Shown: positions 16,624 to 24,677 of the stretch, in pieces
How positions within the stretch are numbered: position 1 is the stretch's first letter
How the letters are laid out: each line of letters starts with the position of its first letter
The notes under the pieces: generated by a model
The model's database searches: none
Seen by the model: the letters and a program-made list of their open reading frames with translations, nothing else
Told to the model about the DNA's origin: nothing
NCBI GenBank assembly: GCA_016718155.1
Contig: JADKEH010000001.1
Span: forward strand, 1 to 64,000
Origin: Candidatus Rhodoferax randersensis
Lineage (GTDB): Bacteria; Pseudomonadota; Gammaproteobacteria; Burkholderiales; Burkholderiaceae_C
Length of the DNA: 64,000 nucleotides
Direction of reading: 5' to 3'
Position numbers and translations under genes: made by a program

Positions 16624-18996
16624 TCAAGCTTTGACGTTCTGGATGGCTTGCCACACGCGCGCCGGCGAGGCGGGCATGTCCAGCTCCTTGACGCCCAGCG
16701 GGTGCAGGGCATCAAGCACGGCATTGATCACCGCCGGCGGCGAACCAATCGCGCCCGCTTCGCCACAGCCCTTGGTGCCCAGCGGGTTGTGGGTGCAGGG
16801 GGTGCAGACGGTGTCGAGCTTGAACATCGGGAAATCATCGGCGCGTGGCATCGCGTAGTCCATGAAGCTGCCGGTCAGCAACTGGCCGGTCTCCGGGTCG
16901 TAGACGCAGTTCTCGAGCAGCGCCTGGCCAATGCCCTGCACCAGCCCGCCATGCACCTGGCCCTCGACGATCATCGGGTTGATGATGGTGCCGAAGTCGT
17001 CCACCGCGGTGAAGCGGTCGACCCGCACGACGCCGGTGGCCGGATCGACCTCCACCTCGCAGACATAGGTGCCGGCCGGGAAGGTGAAGTTCACCGGGTC
17101 GTAGAACGCGGTTTCGTTCAGCCCAGGCTCCAGCTTGTCCAGCGGGTAGTTGTGCGGCACGTAGGCCGTCAAGGCCACCTGGCCAAAGGTGACTTTCTTG
17201 TCGGTGCCCTTGACGGTGAACTCGCCGTTGGCAAAGTCCACATCGACATCACTGGCCTCCATCAGGTGCGCGGCAATCTTCTTGGCCTTGGTCTCGATCT
17301 TGTCGAGCGCCTTCATGATGGCCGCGCCCCCGACCGAAATCGAACGCGAGCCATAGGTGCCCATGCCAAAGGGCACGCGCCCGGTGTCGCCATGCACCAC
17401 GTCCACCTGGTCGGGACTCATCCCCAGGCGCGCCGCCACCACCTGCGCAAAGGTGGTCTCGTGGCCCTGGCCATGGCTGTGCGAGCCGGTGAACACCGTC
17501 ACGCTGCCGGTTGGGTGCACCCGGATCTCGCCGCACTCAAACAAGCCGGCGCGCGCGCCCAGAGCGCCGGCGATGTTGCTCGGCGCAATGCCACAGGCCT
17601 CGATGTAACTGGAGTAGCCCACCCCACGCAGCAGCCCCTTGGCGGCACTGGCGGCCTTGCGCTGCGCGAAGCCCGCCACATCGGCCAGCGCCTGCGCCTT
17701 GCTCATGCAGGCACCGTAGTCGCCCACGTCGTATTGCAGCGCCACCGGCGTCTGGTAGGGGAACTGGGTGATGAAGTTGCGCTTGCGGATTTCGTCCTGC
17801 CCCAGCCCGAGTTCCCAGGCGCAGCGGCTGACCAGCCGCTCCAACAGGTAGGTGGCCTCGGGCCGGCCGGCGCCGCGGTAGGCATCGACCGGTGCGGTGT
17901 TGGTAAACCAGGCGTCCACCTCCACATAGATTTGCGGCGTGGTGTACTGCCCGGCCAGCAGGGTGGCGTAGAGAATGGTCGGCACTGCCGTGGAGAAGGT
18001 CGACAGGTAGGCGCCCAGGTTGGCGTCGGTGTGCACGCGCAGCGCCAGGAACTTGCCATCCTTGTCCATCGCCATCTCGGCATGGCTGACGTGGTCGCGG
18101 CCATGCGCATCGGAGAGGAAGCTCTCGGCGCGGTCCGCCGTCCACTTGATGGAGCGGTTGAGCTGCTTGGCGGCCCAGGTCAGGCACACGTCTTCGGCAT
18201 ACAGAAAGATCTTGGAGCCAAAGCCGCCACCCACGTCGGGCGCGATCACGCGCACCTTGTGCTCGGGCAGGCCCAGCACAAACGCCGTCATCAAGAGCCG
18301 CTCGACGTGCGGGTTCTGGTTCGACACATACAGCGTGTACTCGTCGTTGGCGCGGCTGTAGGAGCCGATCGCCGCGCGCGGCTCCATCGCATTGGGGATC
18401 AGCCGGTTGTTGACCAGGTCCAGCTTGGTCACATGCGCGGCCTTGGCAAAGGTGGCGTCCACCTGCGCCTTGTCGCCCAGCGCCCATTTGTAGCACTGGT
18501 TGTTGGGCGCGATGTCGTGCAGCGCCGGCCCCTTGGCCGCGTCGCTGACATTGACCACGGAACCCAGCACCTCGTAGTCGACCGCCACCGCTTCAGCGGC
18601 GTTGCGTGCCTGCTCCAGGGTCTCTGCCACCACCATGGCCACGTGGTCGCCCACATAACGCACCTTGCCTTGCGCCAGAATCGGATGCGGCGGCTCCTTC
18701 ATCGGTGTCCCGTCGGGGTTGTTGATCAACCAGCCGCAGGGCAGCCCGCCCATCTTGCCTTCCACGTCCTTGCCGGTGAAGACCTGCACCACGCCCGGCA
18801 TGGTCTTGGCCGCCGCCAGGTCAATGCCGCGGATCACGGCATGCGCATGCGGCGAACGCACGAACACGGCGTAGGCCTGGTTGGCCAGCGTAATGTCGTC
18901 GGTGTACTGACCGGCCCCGGTCAGAAAGCGGTAGTCTTCCTTGCGCTTGAGCGCCTCGCCAATGTGCGGCAGTTTCGAGAATTCAGATGCACCCAT
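16624..18996 (-). CDS. coxL: molybdopterin large subunit, form II CO-dehydrogenase-like (CoxL)
   Basis: The protein has 790 residues, typical for the xanthine oxidase family. The active-site loop near residue 370 reads AYRGAGR, the form II signature; form I CO dehydrogenases have AYxCSFR. Other Mo-cofactor segments are visible: GGGFGSKIFLYAED, GQGHETTFAQVVAARLG, and near the end GTKGCGEAGAIGSPPAVINA, which contains the catalytic Glu. Form II enzymes are only putative CO dehydrogenases; many act on other carbonyl or heterocyclic substrates. Read from ATG 18996 with GGAGAG upstream. The substrate is unknown, but the full accessory set suggests a real membrane-linked dehydrogenase. Confidence 0.93.
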   Translation of the reverse strand: MGASEFSKLPHIGEALKRKEDYRFLTGAGQYTDDITLANQAYAVFVRSPHAHAVIRGIDLAAAKTMPGVVQVFTGKDVEGKMGGLPCGWLINNPDGTPMKEPPHPILAQGKVRYVGDHVAMVVAETLEQARNAAEAVAVDYEVLGSVVNVSDAAKGPALHDIAPNNQCYKWALGDKAQVDATFAKAAHVTKLDLVNNRLIPNAMEPRAAIGSYSRANDEYTLYVSNQNPHVERLLMTAFVLGLPEHKVRVIAPDVGGGFGSKIFLYAEDVCLTWAAKQLNRSIKWTADRAESFLSDAHGRDHVSHAEMAMDKDGKFLALRVHTDANLGAYLSTFSTAVPTILYATLLAGQYTTPQIYVEVDAWFTNTAPVDAYRGAGRPEATYLLERLVSRCAWELGLGQDEIRKRNFITQFPYQTPVALQYDVGDYGACMSKAQALADVAGFAQRKAASAAKGLLRGVGYSSYIEACGIAPSNIAGALGARAGLFECGEIRVHPTGSVTVFTGSHSHGQGHETTFAQVVAARLGMSPDQVDVVHGDTGRVPFGMGTYGSRSISVGGAAIMKALDKIETKAKKIAAHLMEASDVDVDFANGEFTVKGTDKKVTFGQVALTAYVPHNYPLDKLEPGLNETAFYDPVNFTFPAGTYVCEVEVDPATGVVRVDRFTAVDDFGTIINPMIVEGQVHGGLVQGIGQALLENCVYDPETGQLLTGSFMDYAMPRADDFPMFKLDTVCTPCTHNPLGTKGCGEAGAIGSPPAVINAVLDALHPLGVKELDMPASPARVWQAIQNVKA

Positions 18997-19029
18997 GTTG
19001 CTCTCCTGGTGTGGCGTGAAGGGGACGCA

Positions 19030-19500
19030 TCAAGCCGCTTGCATGGCCGCCTGGCCCTGCTGCACGGCTTTGACGATGTTTTGGTAACCGGTGCAGCGGC
19101 ACATATTGCCTTCGAGCAGTTCGCGAATCTGCTGCTCGCTGGCGCCGGGGTAGTTCTGCACCAGGTCCACCGCGCTCATCACCATGCCGGTGGTGCAAAA
19201 GCCGCACTGCAAGCCGTGGCAATCCTTGAACGCGGCCTGCATCGGATGCATGGTGCCGTCGGCCTCGGCCAGGCCTTCGATGGTGGTGATGTCGGCGCCC
19301 TGCACTTGTGCCGCCAGCACATTGCAGGACTTGATGCTGCGGCCGTTCACCATCACGGTGCAGGCGCCACACTGGGCGGTATCGCAGCCGACGTGGGTAC
19401 CGGTCAGGTGCAGGTGCTCGCGCAGGGCTTGCACCAGCAAGGTGTTGGGCGCGACGTCAAGGCTGGTGCGCTTGCCGTTGACGGTGAATTGAACTTGCAT
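19030..19500 (-). CDS. coxS: CoxS-like 2x[2Fe-2S] subunit
   Basis: From ATG 19500 the protein has 156 residues. The plant-type [2Fe-2S] ligands are GCDTAQCGACTVMVNG and SC in IKSCNVLA. The second cluster is QCGFCTTGMVMSAVD with NMCRCTGYQNIVKAV. It is the first gene of the cox operon (order S-L-M-D-E-G-xdhC). The upstream 250 bp carry several candidate regulatory motifs shared with the AOR promoter region. Confidence 0.95.
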   Translation of the reverse strand: MQVQFTVNGKRTSLDVAPNTLLVQALREHLHLTGTHVGCDTAQCGACTVMVNGRSIKSCNVLAAQVQGADITTIEGLAEADGTMHPMQAAFKDCHGLQCGFCTTGMVMSAVDLVQNYPGASEQQIRELLEGNMCRCTGYQNIVKAVQQGQAAMQAA

Positions 19501-19576
19501 GAGGCTGTGTCTCCTGTTGTCAAAACATGGGTTGAACGTCCACGCATTGTTCGAGACCGACCCCGCCCGGAACTTA

Positions 19577-19596
19577 GGCAAAACCCTCGTTTTGCC
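19577..19596. promoter_or_regulatory. perfect inverted repeat upstream of coxS
   Basis: GGCAAAAC-CCTC-GTTTTGCC, an 8-bp perfect inverted repeat with a 4-base loop, about 80-100 bp upstream of the coxS start. TTTGCC/GGCAAA cores also occur three times upstream of aorA. It is either an operator or a hairpin in the leader. Confidence 0.55.
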
Positions 19597-19608
19597 GGTC
19601 GCAAAAGA

Positions 19609-19630
19609 CGAAATTCTCAGAATGAAACAC
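19609..19630. promoter_or_regulatory. shared GAAATTCTCA-N3-TGAAACAC motif, cox side
   Basis: The 22 bp match 18 of 22 positions of the segment at 9761-9782, next to the AOR promoter. It lies about 110-130 bp upstream of coxS, a usual distance for an activator site. Confidence 0.5.
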
Positions 19631-19651
19631 GCGGCGGATTCGTCCTAGGCG

Positions 19652-19698
19652 TTAACCCTTTTGCACGGCGTTTCATATTTAGTGTTTACCCTTTTGCA
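19652..19698. promoter_or_regulatory. 14-bp direct repeats 33 bp apart upstream of coxS
   Basis: TTAACCCTTTTGCA at 19652-19665 and TTTACCCTTTTGCA at 19685-19698 differ by one base. Their 33-bp spacing is three helical turns, so bound proteins would sit on the same face of the DNA. This suggests cooperative binding of a regulator to the cox promoter region or to the end of fdhD. Confidence 0.45.
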
Positions 19699-19755
19699 GG
19701 CGATTGCATAGGCTGTCGCGATGGTTCAGGCATCGCCTCACGGCGTGCCGCCAGA

Positions 19756-20658
19756 TCAGAGCTTCAAGCGCTCCGGATGGCAAAACGCCGTCAGCCGGTC
19801 GCCGCGCACAAAGCCGCACAAGGTGATGCCCACGTGGCGCGCGGTATCGATCGCCATGCTCGACGGCGCCGACACCGCCGCCACCAGTTCGATGCCGGCG
19901 CGCGCCGCCTTGGTGACCATCTCCAGGCTGACGCGGCCCGACAGGAGCACGCAGCCCCCCGCGCTGGGCACGCCGTGCAGCAGGCAGTGGCCGATCACCT
20001 TGTCCAGTGCGTTGTGCCGCCCCAGGTCTTCGGCCAGCGCCAGCAGCATGCCACCGGCGTCAAACAGCGCGGCGGCATGGGTGCCGCCGGTGCGGGCAAA
20101 GATGGCCTGGCGCGCGCGCATGGTCCGCATGTGCTGGTGCACCTGCGCGGCGCCCAGCACCAGCGTGTTGGCCACACGCAAGCCGCCACCGCCTACCTCG
20201 ACCAGGCCATCGACATTGGCGCACATGCCGCAGGAGCTGGCCACCACGCCGCTGCGCCGCGTGCTGTGCGCGCGCGCCGGATCGACCAGGTGCACCTTCA
20301 CGACGTTGGCCGAGTCGGGACAGACCGCCATGGACGCGACATCGCCCATGGCATCGATCAGCCCTTCTGTCAAAAGGAAGCCGGCCGCCAGAGCCAGCGC
20401 ACCGGGCTCGCCTCCCTCACCCAACAACCCTTCCTCTGCCAAATAGCCGGCCGCATCAGCCGATCCGGTCGGGGTGCACATCAGCGTGTAGTGGCCAACA
20501 TCCTGCACCTCGACGCGCAGCGCCTGTTCTTCGACCACCCAGCAGCCCTCAGCCGATGGCCCGATGCTGGTCGCGTCAAGCCGGTCCGCCATCACCGAGC
20601 GCATGCCGCGCTCGGGTGGCACCCAATCCGCCAGCAGTTCGCTGGGTTCGCGTTTCAT
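19756..20658 (-). CDS. fdhD: FdhD sulfurtransferase for molybdoenzyme maturation
   Basis: The protein has 300 residues. The family cysteine motif SSCGMC lies near residues 141-146; the active-site Cys pair takes sulfur from IscS and gives it to Mo-bis-MGD before insertion into formate dehydrogenases. Other signatures are VHLVDPARAHSTRRSG, TGGTHAAALFDAGGMLLALA and EDLGRHNALDKVIGHCL. It lies between the molybdoenzyme gene and the cox operon, all on the same strand. Because CoxL-type enzymes do not use FdhD, the likely client is the DMSOR-family protein upstream. Confidence 0.93.
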   Translation of the reverse strand: MKREPSELLADWVPPERGMRSVMADRLDATSIGPSAEGCWVVEEQALRVEVQDVGHYTLMCTPTGSADAAGYLAEEGLLGEGGEPGALALAAGFLLTEGLIDAMGDVASMAVCPDSANVVKVHLVDPARAHSTRRSGVVASSCGMCANVDGLVEVGGGGLRVANTLVLGAAQVHQHMRTMRARQAIFARTGGTHAAALFDAGGMLLALAEDLGRHNALDKVIGHCLLHGVPSAGGCVLLSGRVSLEMVTKAARAGIELVAAVSAPSSMAIDTARHVGITLCGFVRGDRLTAFCHPERLKL

Positions 20659-20687
20659 GCCGAGTTCCGTTTAACGTGAAAGAACAT

Positions 20688-20766
20688 CGTCATTGCGAAC
20701 GTAGTGAAGCAATCCACGACTCCTGATCGCATGGATTGCCACGTCACTTCGTTCCTCGCAATGACG
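20688..20766. repeat. ATTGC...GCAAT dispersed repeat
   Basis: The element starts CGTCATTGCGAACGTAGTGA and ends CACTTCGTTCCTCGCAATGA-CG, giving an imperfect inverted repeat of about 79 bp. It lies between the molybdoenzyme 3' end and fdhD. Same family as four other loci in the window. Confidence 0.8.
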
Positions 20767-20940
20767 GATGATGTGGGGTGGGCAAGGGTCCATGACGGTA
20801 AACGTCATTTCGCACGCTTGATCGCCACGCGCACAATGTCGGCGCCGGAGCCGGTGGCATCGGTCAGGTCCAGCGACATTGGGGCGATGGTGTTGAGGCT
20901 GGGCGACTTCAGGTTCTTGGCATAGGGCGTGGCCCAGTAG

Positions 20941-23571
20941 TCAAACTGGCCCACCATCACCAGCGTGTCCAGGCCGTATGCCCTGCACCACGATGGCGGG
21001 ACCTTGCGTCATGCCGATGGCCGAAGTGACTTCCAGCGTGTCGCCGTCCTCGATGTCGAGCCCTCTAGCCACGCCAGCATTGATCATCACGCCATGGTGG
21101 CCACGCACGTTGCCGGCCAGCTCGTCCATCATCTGGATCGCGGCATTGCCGCCGGCGTGGTACTGCATGCTCTTGGTGGTGATCAGCCAGTAGGGGTAGT
21201 CCTCGGGCTTCAAGCCACGGCGCACCAGGTCTTGCTCCCACACGCCGGGGAAATCGTGCCACTGCGGCAGCGCCTGGTATTCGTTGAGCTGCGCGTCCCA
21301 CCAGTCCACGCCCGCGTCGTGCAGGCGCGCGCCCAGCTCCTTGCCGGAGCGCATCAGCCGCTCCTGGTAGGGCAGCTCAAAGCGCACGCTCTGGCTCTGC
21401 ATGGTGGGGTACAGGTACCAGCCGGTGCGCGCATAGGGCTTGGTCAGCAAACCGTGCTGCTTGAACCAGTCCAGCCCGTGCGCCTGCGCGCCCTCGGTCA
21501 GGTCGTGGCTGGCGGCGCGGCAGATGGCATCCCAGATGGCGTCCACCGAATGCACCTGATCAGTAGCCAGCTCGTAGTCGCGCCCTTCGCCCTTAAGCGG
21601 CGCACCGAAAATGCCGCGGTTGATGGCCGCGTTGTAGGGCGCAAGCAAGTCGGTGCGCCGCGCCAGCTCGGTCGATATCCAGGTGAAGTCGCGCGCCTGG
21701 CCCTGCGGCGCCACGGCCGGCTGGCGCAGCACGTAGCCCTGGTGCTCCCAGTACTGCTCCATGAACTTGGTCTTGCCCAGGCGGATCAGTTGCGTGGACT
21801 CCAGATCGGTGGCGTCGGGCAGCAGGATGTCGGCCATGTGGTTGGTCTCGTCCGGCGTATACGCAAAGCACACGGTGAACGGAAAGCGCGCAATGGTCTT
21901 GGCGACGTTGTGCGTGTCCCAGAACGAGATGGACGGGTTGGTGCGGTAGGCAAACCAGATGTCGGGCGCGGTCGGGCGTGGCCAGTTCTTGGGCACGTGG
22001 GTCTGGAACATCCAGGCCAGGTGCGAGGGACCCAGTGACTGGCTCCAGGCACCGCTGTTGCCCGCCAGCGGCACCAGCGTGCGGTGCGCGTTGCGGCCAC
22101 TGGGCACCTTTTGCCACTTGTCCTTGGTGGTCGGGTTGAGCTTGTTGAGCATGAAGCCGTCCGGCCCCGGCTGCACGCTCTTGTGGCGATCCTCACGCGG
22201 GCTGTTGATGCGCACCGTGGTGCCCAGAATGCCGCCCGGCACTTCCAGCGCACCGACCAGCACGGCCAGGAGCGTGCGCGACCAGCAGCACTCGTAGGCA
22301 CCCCAGCCGTTGTTCACCGTCTTGCCCAGGGTCACCGCCACCGGGCGATACGGCAACAGCTTGCCATCGACCTCGGTGGTCTGGCCGACGCAGGCTTGCG
22401 CCACAAACTCCTGCGCCACCTCGCGGATCTTCTTGGCCGGCACATCACACAAAGCCTGCGCCCACTCGGGGCTGTATTGGCGCATGTGCGTCACCAGCTT
22501 GGAGAACGAGGTCTCGCCGCTCACGTCGGCGTAGTCCCAGCGCTGCTCGTCAGCACCGACCTCCACCACAGCATGCAACTGAAACTGGCCTTCCAGAGCC
22601 GGCGCTATGCCCGGCGCATCGTGTGGCAGGGCACGGCCACTGCGCGTGTCCCACACCAGGGGTTTGAGCGACTGGGCGTCACGCAGAAAGTAGCCTTGCG
22701 GACCGACCAGGTAGGGAGAGGACGTGATGTCGCGCAGAAACGGCACATCCAACTGATCGCGCGGCACCTCGTGCAGCAGCACGTGGATCATGGCGAACAT
22801 GAAGGCCGGGTCGGTCTTGGGCTTGATGGGAATCCACTCAGCCGAGGCCGCCGCCGTGACAGACAGATGCGGCTCGATTTGCACGCGCTTGATGCCGCGC
22901 ACACGGGCCTGGGCGTGCCGCGCCACAGCACAGACGCCGCCGGTGACTTCGACATTGGCGCCAAACGACACGTTGTAGTTGCAGTTTGGTGTATCGGCTG
23001 AAACAGTAAAAGCGCGGTGCCAGTACTCACCGTACAGATGCTCGGAGTGCACGCACTTGACGCCTTGCCCTGAGCCAAAGCTGAAATCCATCGCACCCCA
23101 GGCCGCAATGAAAGCCGGGAAGGTGCCCATGTAGTTGGCCGGTGTGCCGCCATGCCCCAGCGTAAGGGCCACACGCGGCAGACCCGCCTCGTCGAGCACG
23201 CCACGGGCGCGAATGTCGTTGAGTTTGGCTGCGACCGTGTCCAGCGCCTCGTCCCAAGAGATCGCCACAAAGCCTGGGTCCTGGTCCATGCCCTTCTTCG
23301 GGTTGGTGCGCTTCATGGGTGTGAGGATGCGGCCCGGGTGGTAGGTCTTCTGAATCAGCCCGTAGGCCTTGACGCAGGGCTTGCCGTTGCCGGGATAAAG
23401 CCCGCGTCCGTCAAAGTTGGGGCCGATCTCGGTGGCCACCCCGTCCTGCACCTTGACGCTGAGCAGGTCGGGGCCGGAGACGCAGTTGTAGCAGTAGGTG
23501 GGGACCTGGCGTGTAGTGGCCGAGCTTGGGGAGCCGGCTGCGGGGGGACGGGTCTTGGTGGCGCTGGTCAT
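20941..23571 (-). CDS. DMSO-reductase-family molybdopterin oxidoreductase, C-terminus frameshifted
   Basis: The open frame gives 876 residues. A one-base insertion near 20968-20974 shifts the last part; the normal frame continues DTLVMVGQFDYWATPYAKNL to a stop at 20805, giving about 920 residues. The N-terminus reads YCYNCVSGPDLL and later KPCVKAYG, so only three of the four usual [4Fe-4S] cysteines are present (C-x2-C ... C); the third is replaced. Mo-bis-MGD segments include WDTHNVAKTIA and YTPDETNHMADILLPDATDL. No Tat signal is obvious, so it is probably cytoplasmic. It somewhat resembles phenylacetyl-CoA:acceptor oxidoreductase (PadB) proteins, at low confidence. No FeS or membrane subunit is adjacent; fdhD is downstream and modABC divergent. 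Confidence 0.85.
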   Translation of the reverse strand: MTSATKTRPPAAGSPSSATTRQVPTYCYNCVSGPDLLSVKVQDGVATEIGPNFDGRGLYPGNGKPCVKAYGLIQKTYHPGRILTPMKRTNPKKGMDQDPGFVAISWDEALDTVAAKLNDIRARGVLDEAGLPRVALTLGHGGTPANYMGTFPAFIAAWGAMDFSFGSGQGVKCVHSEHLYGEYWHRAFTVSADTPNCNYNVSFGANVEVTGGVCAVARHAQARVRGIKRVQIEPHLSVTAAASAEWIPIKPKTDPAFMFAMIHVLLHEVPRDQLDVPFLRDITSSPYLVGPQGYFLRDAQSLKPLVWDTRSGRALPHDAPGIAPALEGQFQLHAVVEVGADEQRWDYADVSGETSFSKLVTHMRQYSPEWAQALCDVPAKKIREVAQEFVAQACVGQTTEVDGKLLPYRPVAVTLGKTVNNGWGAYECCWSRTLLAVLVGALEVPGGILGTTVRINSPREDRHKSVQPGPDGFMLNKLNPTTKDKWQKVPSGRNAHRTLVPLAGNSGAWSQSLGPSHLAWMFQTHVPKNWPRPTAPDIWFAYRTNPSISFWDTHNVAKTIARFPFTVCFAYTPDETNHMADILLPDATDLESTQLIRLGKTKFMEQYWEHQGYVLRQPAVAPQGQARDFTWISTELARRTDLLAPYNAAINRGIFGAPLKGEGRDYELATDQVHSVDAIWDAICRAASHDLTEGAQAHGLDWFKQHGLLTKPYARTGWYLYPTMQSQSVRFELPYQERLMRSGKELGARLHDAGVDWWDAQLNEYQALPQWHDFPGVWEQDLVRRGLKPEDYPYWLITTKSMQYHAGGNAAIQMMDELAGNVRGHHGVMINAGVARGLDIEDGDTLEVTSAIGMTQGPAIVVQGIRPGHAGDGGPV

Positions 23572-23637
23572 GGGCTGTGGTACTCGCTAATCTGGTAATT
23601 GAATGCAAGTATTCACGATAGGCGACAAGCGATACCG

Positions 23638-23662
23638 TCGCAATATGTTTGCGATTGCATAG
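23638..23662. promoter_or_regulatory. palindrome between the molybdoenzyme gene and modA
   Basis: TCGCAA-TATGT-TTGCGA (23638-23654) is a perfect 6-bp inverted repeat. It overlaps GCGATTGCATAG (23651-23662), a 12-mer also found at 19700-19711 upstream of the cox operon. It lies 67 bp upstream of the molybdoenzyme start and 44 bp upstream of modA, a good position for an operator serving both, for example a molybdate-responsive one. It does not match the E. coli ModE box closely. Confidence 0.5.
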
Positions 23663-23705
23663 CGGACCGGCCACCCAGCAATGGGCCGACCGCATAATTG
23701 GCGCC

Positions 23706-24464
23706 ATGCGAGTGCGATTACTTCTTGCGGTGGCAACCCTGCTAGCGGCCCTCGGTGGTGCGACCGCGTGGGCGCAGCCGGTCCACGTGGCCGTTGCCGC
23801 CAATTTCGCGGTGCCCATGAAGCGCCTCGCCGCCGATTTCGAACAGGGCAACGGGCACAAGCTGCTGCTGTCATACGGAGCCACCGGCAAGTTCGTTGCG
23901 CAGCTTCGCAACGGTGCGCCCTTTGATGTGCTACTGGCCGCCGACACGGCCTCGGTGCAGCAGCTCGCGCAGGAACAGTTGGTGGTTGCCGGCACGCCCT
24001 TCACCTACGCCACCGGGCGGCTGATGTTGTGGTCGGCGCAGAGCGCGCTGGTCGACGCCAGAGGCGACGTGCTCAAACGCCAGGGCTTTGCGCATCTGGC
24101 CGTGGCCGCGCCACAACTCGCACCGTATGGTGCGGCCGCGATGCAGACGCTGTCGCGGCTGGGATTGGCCGAGGCGCTGGCGCCCAAGCTGGTGCAGGGC
24201 GAAAGCATTGCGCAGACCTACAGCTTTGTGGCATCGGGCAACGCCGAGCTGGGCTTTGTCGCCCGGTCCCAGGTCTGGGAAAACGGCGCCCTCACCAAAG
24301 GCTCGGGCTGGCTGGTACCCGCCACGCTGCACGATCCGCTGCGCCAGCAAGCCGCCCTGCTGAAGCGCGCCGCCAACCATCCCGGCGCGCGCGCGCTGCT
24401 GCAGTTTCTCAAGACCGACCAGGCCAAAGCGGTGATACGCTCGTTCGGCTATGAGACCGACTAA
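23706..24464 (+). CDS. modA: molybdate ABC transporter, periplasmic binding protein
   Basis: From ATG 23706 (MRVRLLLAVATLLAALGGAT) the product has 252 residues with a signal peptide ending at about AWA-Q. Mature ModA features are VAVAANFAVPMKRLAADFEQ at the start, LLLSYGATGKFVAQLRNGAP, and the C-terminal ANHPGARALLQFLKTDQAKA. It binds molybdate (and tungstate) in the periplasm and hands it to ModB. It begins a modABC set, with about 210 bp to modB that contain a dispersed repeat. Divergent from the molybdoenzyme gene, which suggests co-regulation. Confidence 0.93.
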   Translation: MRVRLLLAVATLLAALGGATAWAQPVHVAVAANFAVPMKRLAADFEQGNGHKLLLSYGATGKFVAQLRNGAPFDVLLAADTASVQQLAQEQLVVAGTPFTYATGRLMLWSAQSALVDARGDVLKRQGFAHLAVAAPQLAPYGAAAMQTLSRLGLAEALAPKLVQGESIAQTYSFVASGNAELGFVARSQVWENGALTKGSGWLVPATLHDPLRQQAALLKRAANHPGARALLQFLKTDQAKAVIRSFGYETD

Positions 24465-24562
24465 CCGACTTGGGCTCGTGCCCACGCCACATCATGGAAG
24501 GGCACCTTCGTTGCGAGCCTCCCGTTCCCAGTCTGAACCGCACACGGACCATGAACCCTTAT

Positions 24563-24639
24563 CGTCATCACGAGGCCGCAGGCCGTGGCGATCCATGCAG
24601 CCGGGAGTCCTGGATTGCTTCACTGCGTTCGCAATGACG
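24563..24639. repeat. ATTGC...GCAAT dispersed repeat inside the mod operon
   Basis: The element runs from CGTCATCACGAGGCCGCAGG to CACTGCGTTCGCAATGACG, about 77 bp, between modA and modB. Same family as the other four loci. The remaining bases of the modA-modB gap hold no gene. Confidence 0.75.
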
Positions 24640-24677
24640 AGTTTCTTTTGCGTTAAACCACGCGGCGGACCGGATTG

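Noticed and set aside
16597..20679. Very long + strand open frame of 1360 codons
   Set aside because: It is antisense to coxL, coxS and fdhD, has no recognisable domain, and follows from the GC-rich codon use of the opposite strand.
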